Counted from the stretch's first letter, positions 8,912 to 18,157 are shown. The stretch is DNA of 64,000 bases from Guptibacillus hwajinpoensis (GCF_005144865.1 NZ_SWFM01000005.1:1-64000); one strand, 5' to 3'. Made by a program: numbers and translations. The notes: a model not told the origin generated them from the letters alone.

Positions 8912-9385
8912 ATGTCTTTAAATATCGTCCTTTTTCAGCCAGAAATTCCTGCTAATACTGGCAATATTGCTCGTACATGTGCAGCAACTAATACTAGTTT
9001 ACATTTAATTCGTCCACTAGGATTCTCAACAGATGATAAAATGCTTAAACGTGCTGGATTGGATTACTGGCAATATGCTGATGTGCATTATTATGATTCC
9101 CTTAATGAGTTCTTTGAGAAGAATCCTAATGGGGATTATTACTATATTACGAAATATGGTACAAATACGCACACTGACTTTGATTACTCTGACCAGGACA
9201 AAAACACTTATTTTGTTTTTGGAAGAGAAACCAATGGTCTGCCAGATGATTTGATTCAGAATAATAAAGAGCGTTGCTTGCGTCTTCCAATGACTGAGCA
9301 TGTACGCGCGCTTAACCTTTCAAATACAGCAGCCATTATGGTGTATGAAGCACTTAGGCAGCGGAATTATCCTAACATGGACTAA
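8912..9385 (+). CDS. trmL: tRNA (cytidine/uridine-34 2'-O)-methyltransferase
   Basis: This is a SPOUT methyltransferase of the TrmL (CspR) type that methylates the wobble ribose of Leu tRNAs. Signature parts are LFQPEIPANTGNIART at the start, VFGRETNGLP in the middle and RLPMTEHVRALNLSNTAAI near the end, which form the knotted SAM site. I chose ATG 8912, nine bases after GGAGG, over the ATG three bases after it. The two Leu tRNAs of this window, TAA and CAA, are the expected substrates. Confidence 0.92.
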   Translation: MSLNIVLFQPEIPANTGNIARTCAATNTSLHLIRPLGFSTDDKMLKRAGLDYWQYADVHYYDSLNEFFEKNPNGDYYYITKYGTNTHTDFDYSDQDKNTYFVFGRETNGLPDDLIQNNKERCLRLPMTEHVRALNLSNTAAIMVYEALRQRNYPNMD

Positions 9386-9420
9386 AAAAGAACGACCTCA
9401 TATGAGGTCGTTCTTTTTCG
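9385..9420 (+). terminator. Terminator after trmL
   Basis: AAAAGAACGACCTCA pairs with TGAGGTCGTTCTTTTT. Repeat block R1 starts immediately after it. Confidence 0.88.
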
Positions 9421-9429
9421 TACGTCACT

Positions 9430-9752
9430 TCGATATGTCAGTCTTTCACCAGTGTTCTAGTTCAAGAGCTCCAATATCTAAAGTTCTAAAAGGGTGTCTC
9501 GGCTTTACGGTAGATCTAGCTGCAGTGGCCAGGTCCTCGATCGCTTCACCCCACCATCCGAACACAAAGACCGTGTTCAAATGGTGGGGCTCCAGCGCTT
9601 GTCGGACCTAAGCGGCCACTTCCGCTTTTCGTTAGATCTAGCTTCGACTCGCAGAAACTGTGATATTTCACTCTTTCACCAGAACACAAAAAGCGTGTTC
9701 TAGTTCAAGAGCTCCAATATCTCCGTTTCTAAACGCTCGTCTCCGCTTTTCG
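9430..9752. repeat. Structured repeat family R1, copy 1 (three hairpin units)
   Basis: The block holds a decayed unit (about 9430-9500), a full unit B (9524-9620) and a full unit A (9653-9730). In unit B the pairs are AGTGGCC/GGCCACT, GGTCC/GGACC, CGCT/AGCG, CCCCACCAT/ATGGTGGGG and the tip GAACAC/GTGTTC. Full units end with TCCGCTTTTC. The unpaired GCTCC and TAA segments recur at 43.4-43.7 kb. The block lies between convergent genes, after the trmL terminator and 3 nt before the stop of the minus-strand gene. Confidence 0.85.
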
Positions 9753-9755
9753 GGT

Positions 9756-9860
9756 TTACCGACTTCCTTTTTTGGTTTTGCTTGGTCGGTCGTTGTAGCC
9801 AGCTGTAAAGATGGCTGCAAGAAAAGCTAGGATTACTACTAAAATACCCAGGAAACTCAT
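9756..9860 (-). CDS. Small membrane protein (34 aa)
   Basis: ATG at 9860 is preceded by GAGGAGG eight bases upstream. The reading frame starts MSFLGILVVILAFLAA, one N-terminal transmembrane helix, and ends in a short basic tail (RPSKTKKGSR) before TAA. Helix plus positively charged end fits a small inner-membrane protein. I do not recognise a family. The stop lies just beside repeat block R1. Ribosome-binding site and hydrophobicity make it a likely real gene despite its length. Confidence 0.62.
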   Translation of the reverse strand: MSFLGILVVILAFLAAIFTAGYNDRPSKTKKGSR

Positions 9861-10032
9861 GGTCTCATCCTCCTCAGGTAAAATTGTGTCCAAATCTACC
9901 TCTCATTATAAACCAAGTTCTTTATGCTGTGAATGTTTTGAGGGTAATTCTTCGTTTATGGAGTAGATACAATTGGAAAAAAACGCTAGAATTCGATACG
10001 ATAGGAGTTGAAAGGTAAAGGAGGATTTACTT

Positions 10033-10338
10033 ATGTATGTTGTGATGAACGAATTAAAAGTACCTGATGAAGCGAAAGACATGATGAAGCAGCGTTTTGG
10101 TAAAAGTGCTGAAAGTATGAAAAATGTAGACGGTTGTTTGGAATTCATGTTCCTTGAACAGTCTGCTGAGAATGGCAAACTCATCGTTTTTACAAAGTGG
10201 GAAAATGAAGAAGCTTATCAAAACTGGGTTCATTCAGACTCGTTCAAGAATGCTCACAAGGAGAAACGCGAATCCAAAGAGAAATCTCCTGCAACAGGTA
10301 ATGAATTAAGTGAATTTACAGTTGTCTATCATACGTGA
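10033..10338 (+). CDS. Antibiotic biosynthesis monooxygenase, HmoA/HmoB-like
   Basis: The 101-residue ABM-fold protein resembles the heme-degrading monooxygenases HmoA and HmoB of Bacillus (IsdG family), which release iron from heme. Seen are an LKVPDEAKDMMKQRF start, NVDGCLEFMFLEQ, VFTKWENEEAYQNWVHSDSFKNAHK and a final FTVVYHT strand. The histidine of NAHK may be the heme ligand, by family analogy. The start has AAAGGAGG. It is single-gene, with a terminator after it. Confidence 0.75.
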   Translation: MYVVMNELKVPDEAKDMMKQRFGKSAESMKNVDGCLEFMFLEQSAENGKLIVFTKWENEEAYQNWVHSDSFKNAHKEKRESKEKSPATGNELSEFTVVYHT

Positions 10339-10342
10339 AGGA

Positions 10343-10372
10343 AAGAGCCGGTCCTACCGGTTCTTTTTTTTG
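10343..10372 (+). terminator. Terminator
   Basis: GAGCCGGT / ACCGGTTC stem followed by eight T residues. Confidence 0.85.
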
Positions 10373-10461
10373 TTCTATCGCCTATCGTTAAGGTAATATA
10401 CTCTGAATGAATTATGTTAGACAGAGGCTTGCTATATTGAGGCTCAAGTGAAAAGAAAGCC

Positions 10462-10490
10462 GAATGTTATAGGACATCCCCGCATAACAT
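10462..10490 (+). promoter_or_regulatory. Candidate sigma-E promoter of prkA
   Basis: GAATGTT (10462-10468), a 14-nt spacer and CATAACAT (10483-10490) resemble the sigma-E -35 and -10 boxes. B. subtilis prkA is a sporulation gene of the sigma-E regulon, which supports the reading. Confidence 0.45.
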
Positions 10491-10529
10491 GTATTAAATC
10501 CGATGAATCAAACTTGGAGGGGGCTCTTA

Positions 10530-12425
10530 ATGGATATCTTACGTAAAATCCAGCAGCATCGAGAAGAAGAGAGGCGGCTGAAGTGGGAAGGAACCTTCAG
10601 TGAGTACTTAGAAATTATCCGGGAACGACCTGAAGTAGCGCAGTCAGCTCATTCACGTGTTTATAATATGATAAAAGATGCTGGGATTGATGAAGTCGAC
10701 GGCAATAGAAGTTATTCCTTCTTCGCAGAAGAACTTTATGGACTAGAGGAAGCCATTGAGCGACTGGTAGAAGAGTATTTTCATCCTGCTGCTAAACGAT
10801 TGGATGTTAGAAAACGTATTCTCTTATTAATGGGTCCTGTTAGTGGAGGTAAATCAACGTTAGTGACGGTTCTGAAAAGAGGACTGGAGAAATATTCTCA
10901 TGAAGATGCCGGTGCGGTCTATGCAATCAAAGGCTGTCCAATGCATGAAGATCCGTTACACCTTATTCCTCATCATTTAAGAGAGGAATTCCATAATGAG
11001 TATGGCATCCGTATTGAAGGAAGTCTATCACCACTTAATGTGATGCGTCTTGAACAAGAATATGGTGGGCGTATTGAAGATGTTATGGTTGAAAGAATTT
11101 TCTTTAACGAAGACAAAAGGACAGGTATTGGAACGTTTAGTCCGTCTGACCCAAAATCACAGGATATTGCTGACTTAACTGGAAGCATCGACTTTTCTAC
11201 TATTGCGGAATTCGGTTCAGAGTCAGACCCAAGAGCTTACCGATTTGATGGAGAATTAAACAAGGCGAACCGTGGAATGATGGAGTTTCAGGAAATGCTG
11301 AAATGTGATGAGAAGTTTCTATGGCATTTGCTTTCATTAACTCAGGAAGGAAACTTCAAAGCTGGCAGATTTGCTTTAATTTCTGCTGATGAGCTGGTAG
11401 TTGCCCATACGAACGAGGCGGAGTATCGTTCCTTTATTTCAAATAAAAAGAACGAAGCTCTTCATTCTCGTATCATCGTTATGCCTGTTCCTTATAACTT
11501 AAAAGTGAGTCAGGAAGAGCGTATTTATGAAAAAATGATTCGGGAAAGTGATGTTGCAGATGTTCATATTGCACCTCATGCACTCCGAGTAGCTGCTATA
11601 TTCTCCATTCTTACAAGGTTAAAGGATACCAATCGTCAGGGTGTTGATCTTGTTAAGAAAATGCGCCTTTACGATGGGGAAATTGTAGAAGGCTTTAACC
11701 AGGTTGATGTCGATGAACTTCATAAAGAGCATTCAGATGAAGGGATGAGCGGGATTGATCCGCGTTATGTCATAAACCGTATTTCATCCACCATTATCCG
11801 GAAAGAAGTGCCTTCAATCAATGCGCTTGATGTGCTCCGTTCTTTGAAAGATGGACTTGATCAGCATGCTTCCATCTCAAAAGAAGATAAAGAGCGGTAC
11901 ATGAACTTCATCTCAATTGCTCGTAAAGAATACGATGAAATTGCGAAGAAAGAAGTTCAAAAAGCATTCGTTTACTCGTATGAAGAAAGTGCGAAGACGC
12001 TTATGGATAATTACCTTGATAATGTAGAAGCATATTGCAATAAGAATAAGCTTCGTGATCCTCTTACTGGAGAAGAAATGAGTCCAGATGACAAGTTGAT
12101 GCGTTCCATCGAGGAGCAAATCGGAATTTCAGAGAATGCAAAGAAAGCGTTCAGAGAAGAGATTCTCATTCGGATTTCAGCATATGCTCGTAAAGGGAAG
12201 AAATTTGATTATAACTCACATGAACGTTTAAGAGAGGCGATTCAAAAGAAGCTATTTGCTGATCTAAAAGATGTTGTGAAGATCACGACTTCTTCAAAGA
12301 CGCCTAACGAAAACCAGCTTAAGAAAATTAACGAAGTTATTGCCCGCTTGATTGATGAACATGGCTATAATTCTATTTCAGCAAATGAATTGCTCCGCTA
12401 TGTTGGCAGTTTGTTGAATCGTTAA
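10530..12425 (+). CDS. prkA: PrkA, AAA+ sporulation protein
   Basis: The 631-residue product has the length of B. subtilis PrkA. It has a Walker A motif (GPVSGGKST near 101-109) in an AAA+ domain and a C-terminal PrkA domain. It was first described as a serine protein kinase, and later work favours an AAA+ protease-like role in the mother cell. I chose ATG 10530 because GGAGGGGG precedes it; the longer frame adds nine unmatched residues. YhbH, its usual partner, lies 1.2 kb downstream, separated by a signal peptidase and a small gene. Confidence 0.92.
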   Translation: MDILRKIQQHREEERRLKWEGTFSEYLEIIRERPEVAQSAHSRVYNMIKDAGIDEVDGNRSYSFFAEELYGLEEAIERLVEEYFHPAAKRLDVRKRILLLMGPVSGGKSTLVTVLKRGLEKYSHEDAGAVYAIKGCPMHEDPLHLIPHHLREEFHNEYGIRIEGSLSPLNVMRLEQEYGGRIEDVMVERIFFNEDKRTGIGTFSPSDPKSQDIADLTGSIDFSTIAEFGSESDPRAYRFDGELNKANRGMMEFQEMLKCDEKFLWHLLSLTQEGNFKAGRFALISADELVVAHTNEAEYRSFISNKKNEALHSRIIVMPVPYNLKVSQEERIYEKMIRESDVADVHIAPHALRVAAIFSILTRLKDTNRQGVDLVKKMRLYDGEIVEGFNQVDVDELHKEHSDEGMSGIDPRYVINRISSTIIRKEVPSINALDVLRSLKDGLDQHASISKEDKERYMNFISIARKEYDEIAKKEVQKAFVYSYEESAKTLMDNYLDNVEAYCNKNKLRDPLTGEEMSPDDKLMRSIEEQIGISENAKKAFREEILIRISAYARKGKKFDYNSHERLREAIQKKLFADLKDVVKITTSSKTPNENQLKKINEVIARLIDEHGYNSISANELLRYVGSLLNR

Positions 12426-12431
12426 CTTAAC

Positions 12432-12463
12432 GAAGCATACCTTAATGGGTATGCTTTTTTTTT
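12432..12463 (+). terminator. Terminator after prkA
   Basis: GAAGCATACC pairs with GGTATGCTT and is followed by a long T run. Confidence 0.88.
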
Positions 12464-12571
12464 ACATAAATTGAATTGCTGTCTTGAAACCGCTATCAAA
12501 ACTTCGCGTGCTTGTGCCTATGGATTATGAGTGATAGATTATACGTAAGACGTATCGAAAAGAGGTTTAAC

Positions 12572-13129
12572 ATGAAGAAGGAACGCAGTCCGCTATGGGA
12601 ATGGATTAAAGCTTTTTCTATAGCTGTCGTCCTAGCCATTGTTATACGTGAATTTCTTATCACTAACTATGTAGTTCACGGTGAGTCTATGATGCCTACG
12701 ATTCAAGATGGGAATCGTTTAATTATTAATAAAATAGGTTATGAAGTGTCTGAACCAGAACGGTTTGATCTCGTTGTTTTTCATGCCAATGAAGAAGAAG
12801 ATTACATTAAAAGAGTAATTGGTTTGCCAGGAGATACGATTGAATACAAAAATGATGAGCTATATATTAATGGACATAAGATAGAAGAGGATTATCTTAA
12901 TCGATATAAGGATGAGATCTTTAACGGAAATTTAACGGAGAATTTTAAGTTAGAAGATAAGACAGGGAAAGTTGAAGTGCCAGAAGGATATTTATTTCTT
13001 ATGGGAGACAATCGTCGACATAGCTATGATAGTAGACATATCGGTTTTGTTCCGATGGATCAAGTTGTAGGAAAGGTGAACCTTCGCTACTGGCCACTCG
13101 AAAAATTCGATTTCAGTTTCCACAAATAA
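12572..13129 (+). CDS. Type I signal peptidase
   Basis: The 185-residue SipS-type enzyme cleaves signal peptides of secreted proteins at the outer membrane face. One N-terminal transmembrane helix (about 14-32) is followed by the catalytic serine in HGESMMP (about 38) and the lysine in DYIKRVIG (about 80). GDNRRHSYDSRHIG marks the conserved box E. ATG 12572 has GAGGT upstream. Which Sip paralogue it is cannot be decided. It lies between prkA and yhbH. Confidence 0.92.
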   Translation: MKKERSPLWEWIKAFSIAVVLAIVIREFLITNYVVHGESMMPTIQDGNRLIINKIGYEVSEPERFDLVVFHANEEEDYIKRVIGLPGDTIEYKNDELYINGHKIEEDYLNRYKDEIFNGNLTENFKLEDKTGKVEVPEGYLFLMGDNRRHSYDSRHIGFVPMDQVVGKVNLRYWPLEKFDFSFHK

Positions 13130-13187
13130 CATAATTTAGGTTAGCAGAAACAAAATAAGGGTAATGTACCTCATGGGGTGATTCATT

Positions 13188-13355
13188 GTGGCAAATCGTA
13201 AAGAAAAGCCTGAAAACAGTTCGATGGCAATGGATGAGAAAGAGATGAAAGAGCTTGGTAAGGAAATGGAAGAGCTTGATACGAATGAACAAGTAAAAGA
13301 AAAAGGACGCCGCCCAGATCCTGAACAATATGCAAATGACGATAGAAAAGGATAA
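13188..13355 (+). CDS. Small charged hypothetical protein (55 aa), GTG start
   Basis: The GTG at 13188 follows GGGGTG at a good distance. The product is very hydrophilic, rich in Glu and Lys, with a central EMKELGKEMEELD helix and a GRRPDPEQYAND tail. The composition recalls small sporulation-type proteins of Bacillus, but I cannot name a family. A terminator begins at its stop codon. It may be co-transcribed with the signal peptidase gene 58 nt upstream. Confidence 0.6.
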   Translation: MANRKEKPENSSMAMDEKEMKELGKEMEELDTNEQVKEKGRRPDPEQYANDDRKG

Positions 13356-13380
13356 CTCCCATATAGGGAGTTATTTTTTT
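13354..13380 (+). terminator. Terminator
   Basis: AACTCCC / GGGAGTT hairpin with ATTTTTTT tail, overlapping the stop codon of the small gene. Confidence 0.85.
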
Positions 13381-13497
13381 GGATTAAATTCAGGTGTTTG
13401 AAGTCAAAACCGGTGAGATAATGTACAACTTTTGATTAAATATTGAAATAAGAGCGGTTAAAGCCTTATTTGTCAGAATTAATTGTCAATTATCGCT

Positions 13498-13525
13498 TGT
13501 ATTTGCATAGGATAAAGTATACTAT
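13498..13525 (+). promoter_or_regulatory. Candidate sigma-E promoter of yhbH
   Basis: TGTATTT (13498-13504), 13 nt, then TATACTAT (13518-13525). The match to sigma-E boxes is fair. B. subtilis yhbH is a sporulation gene. Nothing else is seen in 13382-13646. Confidence 0.33.
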
Positions 13526-13646
13526 TCCACGCAGCCAAGGGATGTCCACATTAGGATTATGCTTTTGAACAATCATCATGAGCGATCATCGATCATTGAA
13601 TAAATTTCCGATAGAAATTTTATTTTTTTAAGGAGGGGAATAAGGC

Positions 13647-14816
13647 ATGAAAGACAAGGACTCCAACAATTTCGTCGTCTCTCAGGAGAATTGGTCCCTC
13701 CACCGAAAAGGCTATCAGGATCAACAACGCCATGCCGAAAAAGTTCAGGATGCTATCCAAAACAATCTCCCGGATCTCATCAGTGAAGAGAACATTATTC
13801 TTTCCAACGGTCGAGATGTCATTAAAATACCAATTCGTTCTCTTGATGAATATAAAATTCGTTACAATTATGACAAGTCAAAGCATGTTGGGCAAGGCGA
13901 AGGTGATAGTCAGGTAGGAGACGTAGTGGCACGTGATGGCTCCGGTGAAAAGAAACCCGGTGCAGGTAAAGGTGAAGGAGCAGGCGATCAACCAGGTGAA
14001 GATTATTATGAAGCAGAGGTCTCACTTGTAGAACTTCAAGATATTCTATTCAAAGAACTTGAATTGCCAAATTTACGTGAGAAAGAAACAGCTGATGTTG
14101 TGCAGAAAAAAGTGGAGTTTAATGATATTCGAAAAACAGGTCTAATGGGTAATATTGATAAGAAACGAACAATCTTAACGGCGTATAAGCGAAATGCAAT
14201 CAGCGGGAAGCCTTCGATTGCTCCAATTTATCAAGATGATCTCCGTTTCAAAACGTGGAATGAAGAAATCAAGCGTGAGTCAAAAGCTGTTGTTCTAGCG
14301 ATGATGGATACAAGTGGCTCTATGGGTAAATGGGAAAAATATATGGCAAGAAGCTTTTTCTTCTGGATGTCTCGTTTTCTAAGGTCTAAATATGAAACAG
14401 TGGAGATTGAGTTTATCGCTCATCATACAGAAGCAAAAGTCGTCACTGAAGACGATTTTTTTTCAAAAGGAGAAAGTGGTGGAACCATTTGTTCATCCGC
14501 TTATAGAAAAGCGCTTGAGCTAATTGATGAAAAGTATTCGCCAGCTCGCTACAATATTTATCCATTCCATTTCTCAGATGGAGATAATTTAACATCAGAC
14601 AATACCCGGTGTGTTAAATTAGTTAATCAAATTATGAAGGTTTCAAATATGTTTGGATATGGTGAAGTCAATGCGTATAATCGTCATTCGACGCTTATGA
14701 GCGCATATAAGAACATTCACGATCCGAAATTCAGGCATTATATTCTTAAAGAGAAAAAAGATGTTTACCATGCAATGAAAAGTTTCTTTAGAAAAGAAGA
14801 AGAAATTCGTTCTTAA
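13647..14816 (+). CDS. yhbH: Sporulation protein YhbH
   Basis: YhbH (DUF444 family) has a von Willebrand A-like domain in its C-terminal half. The MMDTSGSMG segment near residue 222 is the MIDAS metal site DxSxS. A glycine-rich linker ([13 protein letters not shown]) separates it from the charged N-terminal region. In B. subtilis it belongs to the PrkA-linked sporulation genes. AAGGAGGGG precedes ATG 13647. The gene stands alone with its own terminator. Confidence 0.92.
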   Translation: MKDKDSNNFVVSQENWSLHRKGYQDQQRHAEKVQDAIQNNLPDLISEENIILSNGRDVIKIPIRSLDEYKIRYNYDKSKHVGQGEGDSQVGDVVARDGSGEKKPGAGKGEGAGDQPGEDYYEAEVSLVELQDILFKELELPNLREKETADVVQKKVEFNDIRKTGLMGNIDKKRTILTAYKRNAISGKPSIAPIYQDDLRFKTWNEEIKRESKAVVLAMMDTSGSMGKWEKYMARSFFFWMSRFLRSKYETVEIEFIAHHTEAKVVTEDDFFSKGESGGTICSSAYRKALELIDEKYSPARYNIYPFHFSDGDNLTSDNTRCVKLVNQIMKVSNMFGYGEVNAYNRHSTLMSAYKNIHDPKFRHYILKEKKDVYHAMKSFFRKEEEIRS

Positions 14817-14848
14817 AGCTTTCCCTAAATGGGAAGCTTTTTTTCTTT
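14814..14848 (+). terminator. Terminator after yhbH
   Basis: AAAGCTTTCCC / GGGAAGCTTT hairpin and a T run. Confidence 0.88.
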
Positions 14849-14903
14849 TAGTTAGAAAAGAAACGTACATACTAATTAGAAGAAAAGCTCTGGAGGAATG
14901 TAT

Positions 14904-15773
14904 ATGAAGTATGCAATTATATTCTTTTCTTCGCTCCTTTTTTTACTGCTAATGCCTGACAACGTAACAGCGCAAACGAATGAAGCAGAAATTCATTTCA
15001 TTGATGTTGGACAAGCGGATAGCATTCTTGTCATTCATGGAGACAAATCTATGTTAATCGATGCAGGAGACAATGGGGATGGGGACATTGTGACAGATTA
15101 TATAAAGAAAATTGGAATCGATCAGCTGAATTACGTCGTTGCAACACATCCACATCATGATCATATCGGGGGTATGGATGATGTATTGAAGACATTTGAA
15201 GTTGGAAAACTTATCATGCCTGATGTGTCATACCCAACTGCTCATTATAAAGCTCTACAGCGAGTTATTAAGAAAAAGAAAATTAGTGTCATGTATGCAG
15301 AGGAAGGAAAGAAATTCAAACTTGGACAGGATGTAAACGTCCAAATCTTGTCGCCACAAAAACGTGCTGAATACGAGGACTTTAATGATTATAGTGCTGT
15401 TTTAAGACTTCGACACAATCAAAACACATTTCTCCTAATGGGTGATGCTGGTGTGGAGGTTGAGAAAAATATGATGTCTTCAATTAAGAAAAAACATTTG
15501 TCTTCAGATGTGTTGAAATTAGGACATCATGGGGCGGATTCGGCCACCTCAGAGTTATTTCTTAGTACCGTTTCGCCTGAAGCCGCTGTTATATCTGTAG
15601 GTAGAAATAACAGGTATCACTTTCCAGATGATAACGTATTACAGAAGCTGAAGTCGCAAAACATCCCAATACTTCGGACAGACCAGATTGGTACCATCAT
15701 TGCTACTAGCGATGGTAAGCATATTGTTTTTCATACAGATAACAGTTTCATTTCACAGAATAAGGAAAAATAA
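14904..15773 (+). CDS. Secreted ComEC-like metallo-beta-lactamase-fold hydrolase
   Basis: The 289-residue protein starts with a signal peptide (basic start, about 18 hydrophobic residues, AQT cleavage region). The MBL domain follows, with IHFIDVGQADSILV at its beginning, HPHHDHIGG (about 83-91), a MGDAG loop and LGHHGAD. This is the pattern of ComEC/Rec2-related extracellular hydrolases, which often act on nucleic acids or phosphodiesters. The substrate here is unproven. ATG 14904 is seven bases from GGAGG; the ATG adjacent to GGAGG is too close. Confidence 0.85.
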   Translation: MKYAIIFFSSLLFLLLMPDNVTAQTNEAEIHFIDVGQADSILVIHGDKSMLIDAGDNGDGDIVTDYIKKIGIDQLNYVVATHPHHDHIGGMDDVLKTFEVGKLIMPDVSYPTAHYKALQRVIKKKKISVMYAEEGKKFKLGQDVNVQILSPQKRAEYEDFNDYSAVLRLRHNQNTFLLMGDAGVEVEKNMMSSIKKKHLSSDVLKLGHHGADSATSELFLSTVSPEAAVISVGRNNRYHFPDDNVLQKLKSQNIPILRTDQIGTIIATSDGKHIVFHTDNSFISQNKEK

Positions 15774-15855
15774 TTGAAGGAGAAGGAGTCTACACTAGAT
15801 GGTGAAAGGCGTTGTCTTTCATGTCTTGCGATCTAAAAACTCGGGAGGAATGCTT

Positions 15856-16287
15856 GTGCATAACAATCTGCAAAACCTCATGTCGAAGAATATTGTGTCA
15901 GTTACTCCAGAGCAATCCATCCAGGAAGCGGCAGCATTAATGAATCAGTATAACATTGGTTCACTGCCAGTCATGAAAAACGGTCAGCTTTGTGGCATGG
16001 TTACCGATCGAGACATCACAACTCGAGCTACTGCTACTGGAGGAAATGCGAATTGTCAGGTGAGTCAGTGCATGTCTGATAACATCGTTTCTGCCACATC
16101 AAACATGAGTGCAGAAGAAGCAGCGGCCTTAATGGCACAGAACCAGATTCGACGCCTGCCTGTTGTTGAGAACAATCAGGTTGTGGGAATGGTATCGCTA
16201 GGTGATTTCGCTACGAAGACACCGGGTCAGCAAGAAGCGGGTACTGCACTATCTAGCATTTCTCAGAATAGAACGACACAAGTGTAA
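15856..16287 (+). CDS. yhcV: CBS-pair protein YhcV
   Basis: Two CBS domains fill the 143-residue protein: LMSKNIVSVTPEQSIQEAA...VTDRDIT and CMSDNIVSATSNMSAEEAA...VSLGDFA. CBS pairs usually bind adenine nucleotides. I chose GTG 15856 because GGGAGG precedes it by seven bases and the length then matches B. subtilis YhcV; an ATG at 15799 is possible. The downstream neighbour yhcX is shared with B. subtilis. Confidence 0.8.
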   Translation: MHNNLQNLMSKNIVSVTPEQSIQEAAALMNQYNIGSLPVMKNGQLCGMVTDRDITTRATATGGNANCQVSQCMSDNIVSATSNMSAEEAAALMAQNQIRRLPVVENNQVVGMVSLGDFATKTPGQQEAGTALSSISQNRTTQV

Positions 16288-16289
16288 AG

Positions 16290-16322
16290 ACAGAGAGGCT
16301 GACGGAAGTCAGTCTCTTCTAT
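16290..16322 (+). terminator. Probable terminator
   Basis: AGAG-CTGAC pairs with GTCAG-CTCT, followed by a short T-rich tail. Weaker than its neighbours. Confidence 0.55.
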
Positions 16323-16407
16323 TTGAATAATCGTATGATAAAATTAGGGTAGAACGATGACTAAATAGGGTACATAGTAAAATAGATAGAGTGTGGAGGG
16401 AAAGCAG

Positions 16408-17943
16408 ATGTCAGAATTAGACGTTTCGAAATTTGAGAAGAAGATTGAACTAAGATCCATACGTTATGAGGACATTGATGAAATTCTTGCGTTACAGAAA
16501 AAGTGTTTTCCCGGGATGGATCCGTGGAAACGAGATCATCTTGAGAGCCATTTGGATATTTTCCCTGAAGGCCAGTTTTGTGTAGAGCTTGAAGGAGAGA
16601 TCATCGGTTCATGTTCTAGTCTAATGGTGAACTTTGATGAGTATGATGACCAGCACACTTGGGACGACATTACAGATGAAGGGTATATTACAAATCATAA
16701 TCCAGATGGATATAACTTATATGGTATTGAAGTAATGGTTGATCCTAAGTACAGGAGAATGAAAATTGGCAAGCGACTTTATGATGCTCGTAAGGATCTC
16801 GCGCGAGAATTAAATGTAAAGAGTATTATTATTGGTGGTCGAATTCCGAATTACCATAAACATTCGGATGAAATGAAAGCTTCAGAATACGTAGAAGAAG
16901 TGAAATTCCAAAATATATACGATCCAGTGCTGACGTTCCAATTAATGAATGGATTTAACGTAATGAGGATTAATCCAAATTATTTACCGGACGATAAAGC
17001 TTCTAAGCAGTTTGCCACATTAATGGAATGGAATAATGTTGAGTATAAAGCCAAAACACGTAGGCATTTTAGATCCTCTTTCCCTGTTCGGATTTGTGCC
17101 ATTCAATATGCAATGAAAAAAATCTCATCATTCGAAGAATTTGCGAATCAGTGCGAATACTACGTTGATGTAGCAGCTGACTTTGGATCTGATTTTGCTG
17201 TATTCCCTGAAATTTTTACAACACAGTTAATGTCATTCATGGATGAAAAGATTCCAAGTAAAGCCGTAAGACGTCTGACGGAATATACAGAGCCTTATAT
17301 TGAACTATTTACGGATCTAGCTGTAAAGTACAATGTGAATATTATTGGTGGCTCTCACTTTGTTCTAGAAGATGAGAAAATTTATAATATCGCCTATTTA
17401 TTTAGAAGAGATGGAACGATTGAAAAGCAATACAAAATTCATGTCACTCCTAATGAACGTCGCTGGTGGGGTATACATGGTTCAGATGGTATTGAAGTAT
17501 TCGATACAGACTGTGGTAAGATTGCAATCCAAATTTGTTACGATATTGAATTCCCAGAGCTTGGACGAATTGCAACTGACAAAGGAGCAAATATTCTATT
17601 CACACCATTCTGTACTGATGACAGACAGGGATATCTTCGTGTACGTTACTGTGCGCAGGCTAGAGCTGTTGAGAACCAAATCTATACTGTAATTGCAGGT
17701 ACGATTGGAAACCTCTCTCAGGTGGAGAATATGGACGTGCAGTACGCACAATCAGGTATATTCACTCCTTCAGACTTTGCGTTCTCAAGAGACGGCATTG
17801 CTGGTGAGTGCCATCCAAATATTGAAACAGTTGTTGTAGGTGATGTTGATCTTGAAATACTTAGAAGACAGCGCCAATCTGGAACAGTTCGTCAGCTCCG
17901 TGATCGAAGAAAAGATTTATATGAAATCCATTATAAGAAGTAA
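16408..17943 (+). CDS. yhcX: GNAT-nitrilase fusion YhcX
   Basis: The 511-residue protein joins an N-terminal GNAT acetyltransferase-like domain (about 10-190) to a carbon-nitrogen hydrolase domain (about 225-495). GIEVMVDPKYRRMKIGKRL is the acetyl-CoA loop. The nitrilase triad is visible as E in FPEIF (about 268), K in YKIHVTP (about 345) and C in IQICYDIEFPE (about 378). It probably hydrolyses an amide or nitrile, with unknown substrate. ATG 16408 has GGAGGG seven bases upstream; a GTG 15 nt earlier overlaps that site. Confidence 0.88.
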   Translation: MSELDVSKFEKKIELRSIRYEDIDEILALQKKCFPGMDPWKRDHLESHLDIFPEGQFCVELEGEIIGSCSSLMVNFDEYDDQHTWDDITDEGYITNHNPDGYNLYGIEVMVDPKYRRMKIGKRLYDARKDLARELNVKSIIIGGRIPNYHKHSDEMKASEYVEEVKFQNIYDPVLTFQLMNGFNVMRINPNYLPDDKASKQFATLMEWNNVEYKAKTRRHFRSSFPVRICAIQYAMKKISSFEEFANQCEYYVDVAADFGSDFAVFPEIFTTQLMSFMDEKIPSKAVRRLTEYTEPYIELFTDLAVKYNVNIIGGSHFVLEDEKIYNIAYLFRRDGTIEKQYKIHVTPNERRWWGIHGSDGIEVFDTDCGKIAIQICYDIEFPELGRIATDKGANILFTPFCTDDRQGYLRVRYCAQARAVENQIYTVIAGTIGNLSQVENMDVQYAQSGIFTPSDFAFSRDGIAGECHPNIETVVVGDVDLEILRRQRQSGTVRQLRDRRKDLYEIHYKK

Positions 17944-17967
17944 GCCGATACACGGCTTGCTTTTTTT
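17943..17967 (+). terminator. Terminator after yhcX
   Basis: AAGCCG / CGGCTT hairpin followed by GCTTTTTTT. Confidence 0.75.
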
Positions 17968-18157
17968 GTGTCCAATTTGCCTCGTTTATTAAAAGAAAAA
18001 GTGATTTTTCTGAAATGTCATTGGCATATATTTCAATTCGTATTATGATGAATAAAGAAGTAGAGAGAATGTATACCAATCCTTAAAAATAGCAGGATTT
18101 TTGCTGATACTCTCGAATTTATACCATTACAGAAGATCTATATTACAGGAGGCCAAA

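Noticed and set aside
9300..9703. ORFs of 103 and 69 codons at 9.3-9.7 kb
   Set aside because: They lie in trmL and repeat R1. The similar ORF at 43377-43604 is explained by the shared repeat, not by a protein family.
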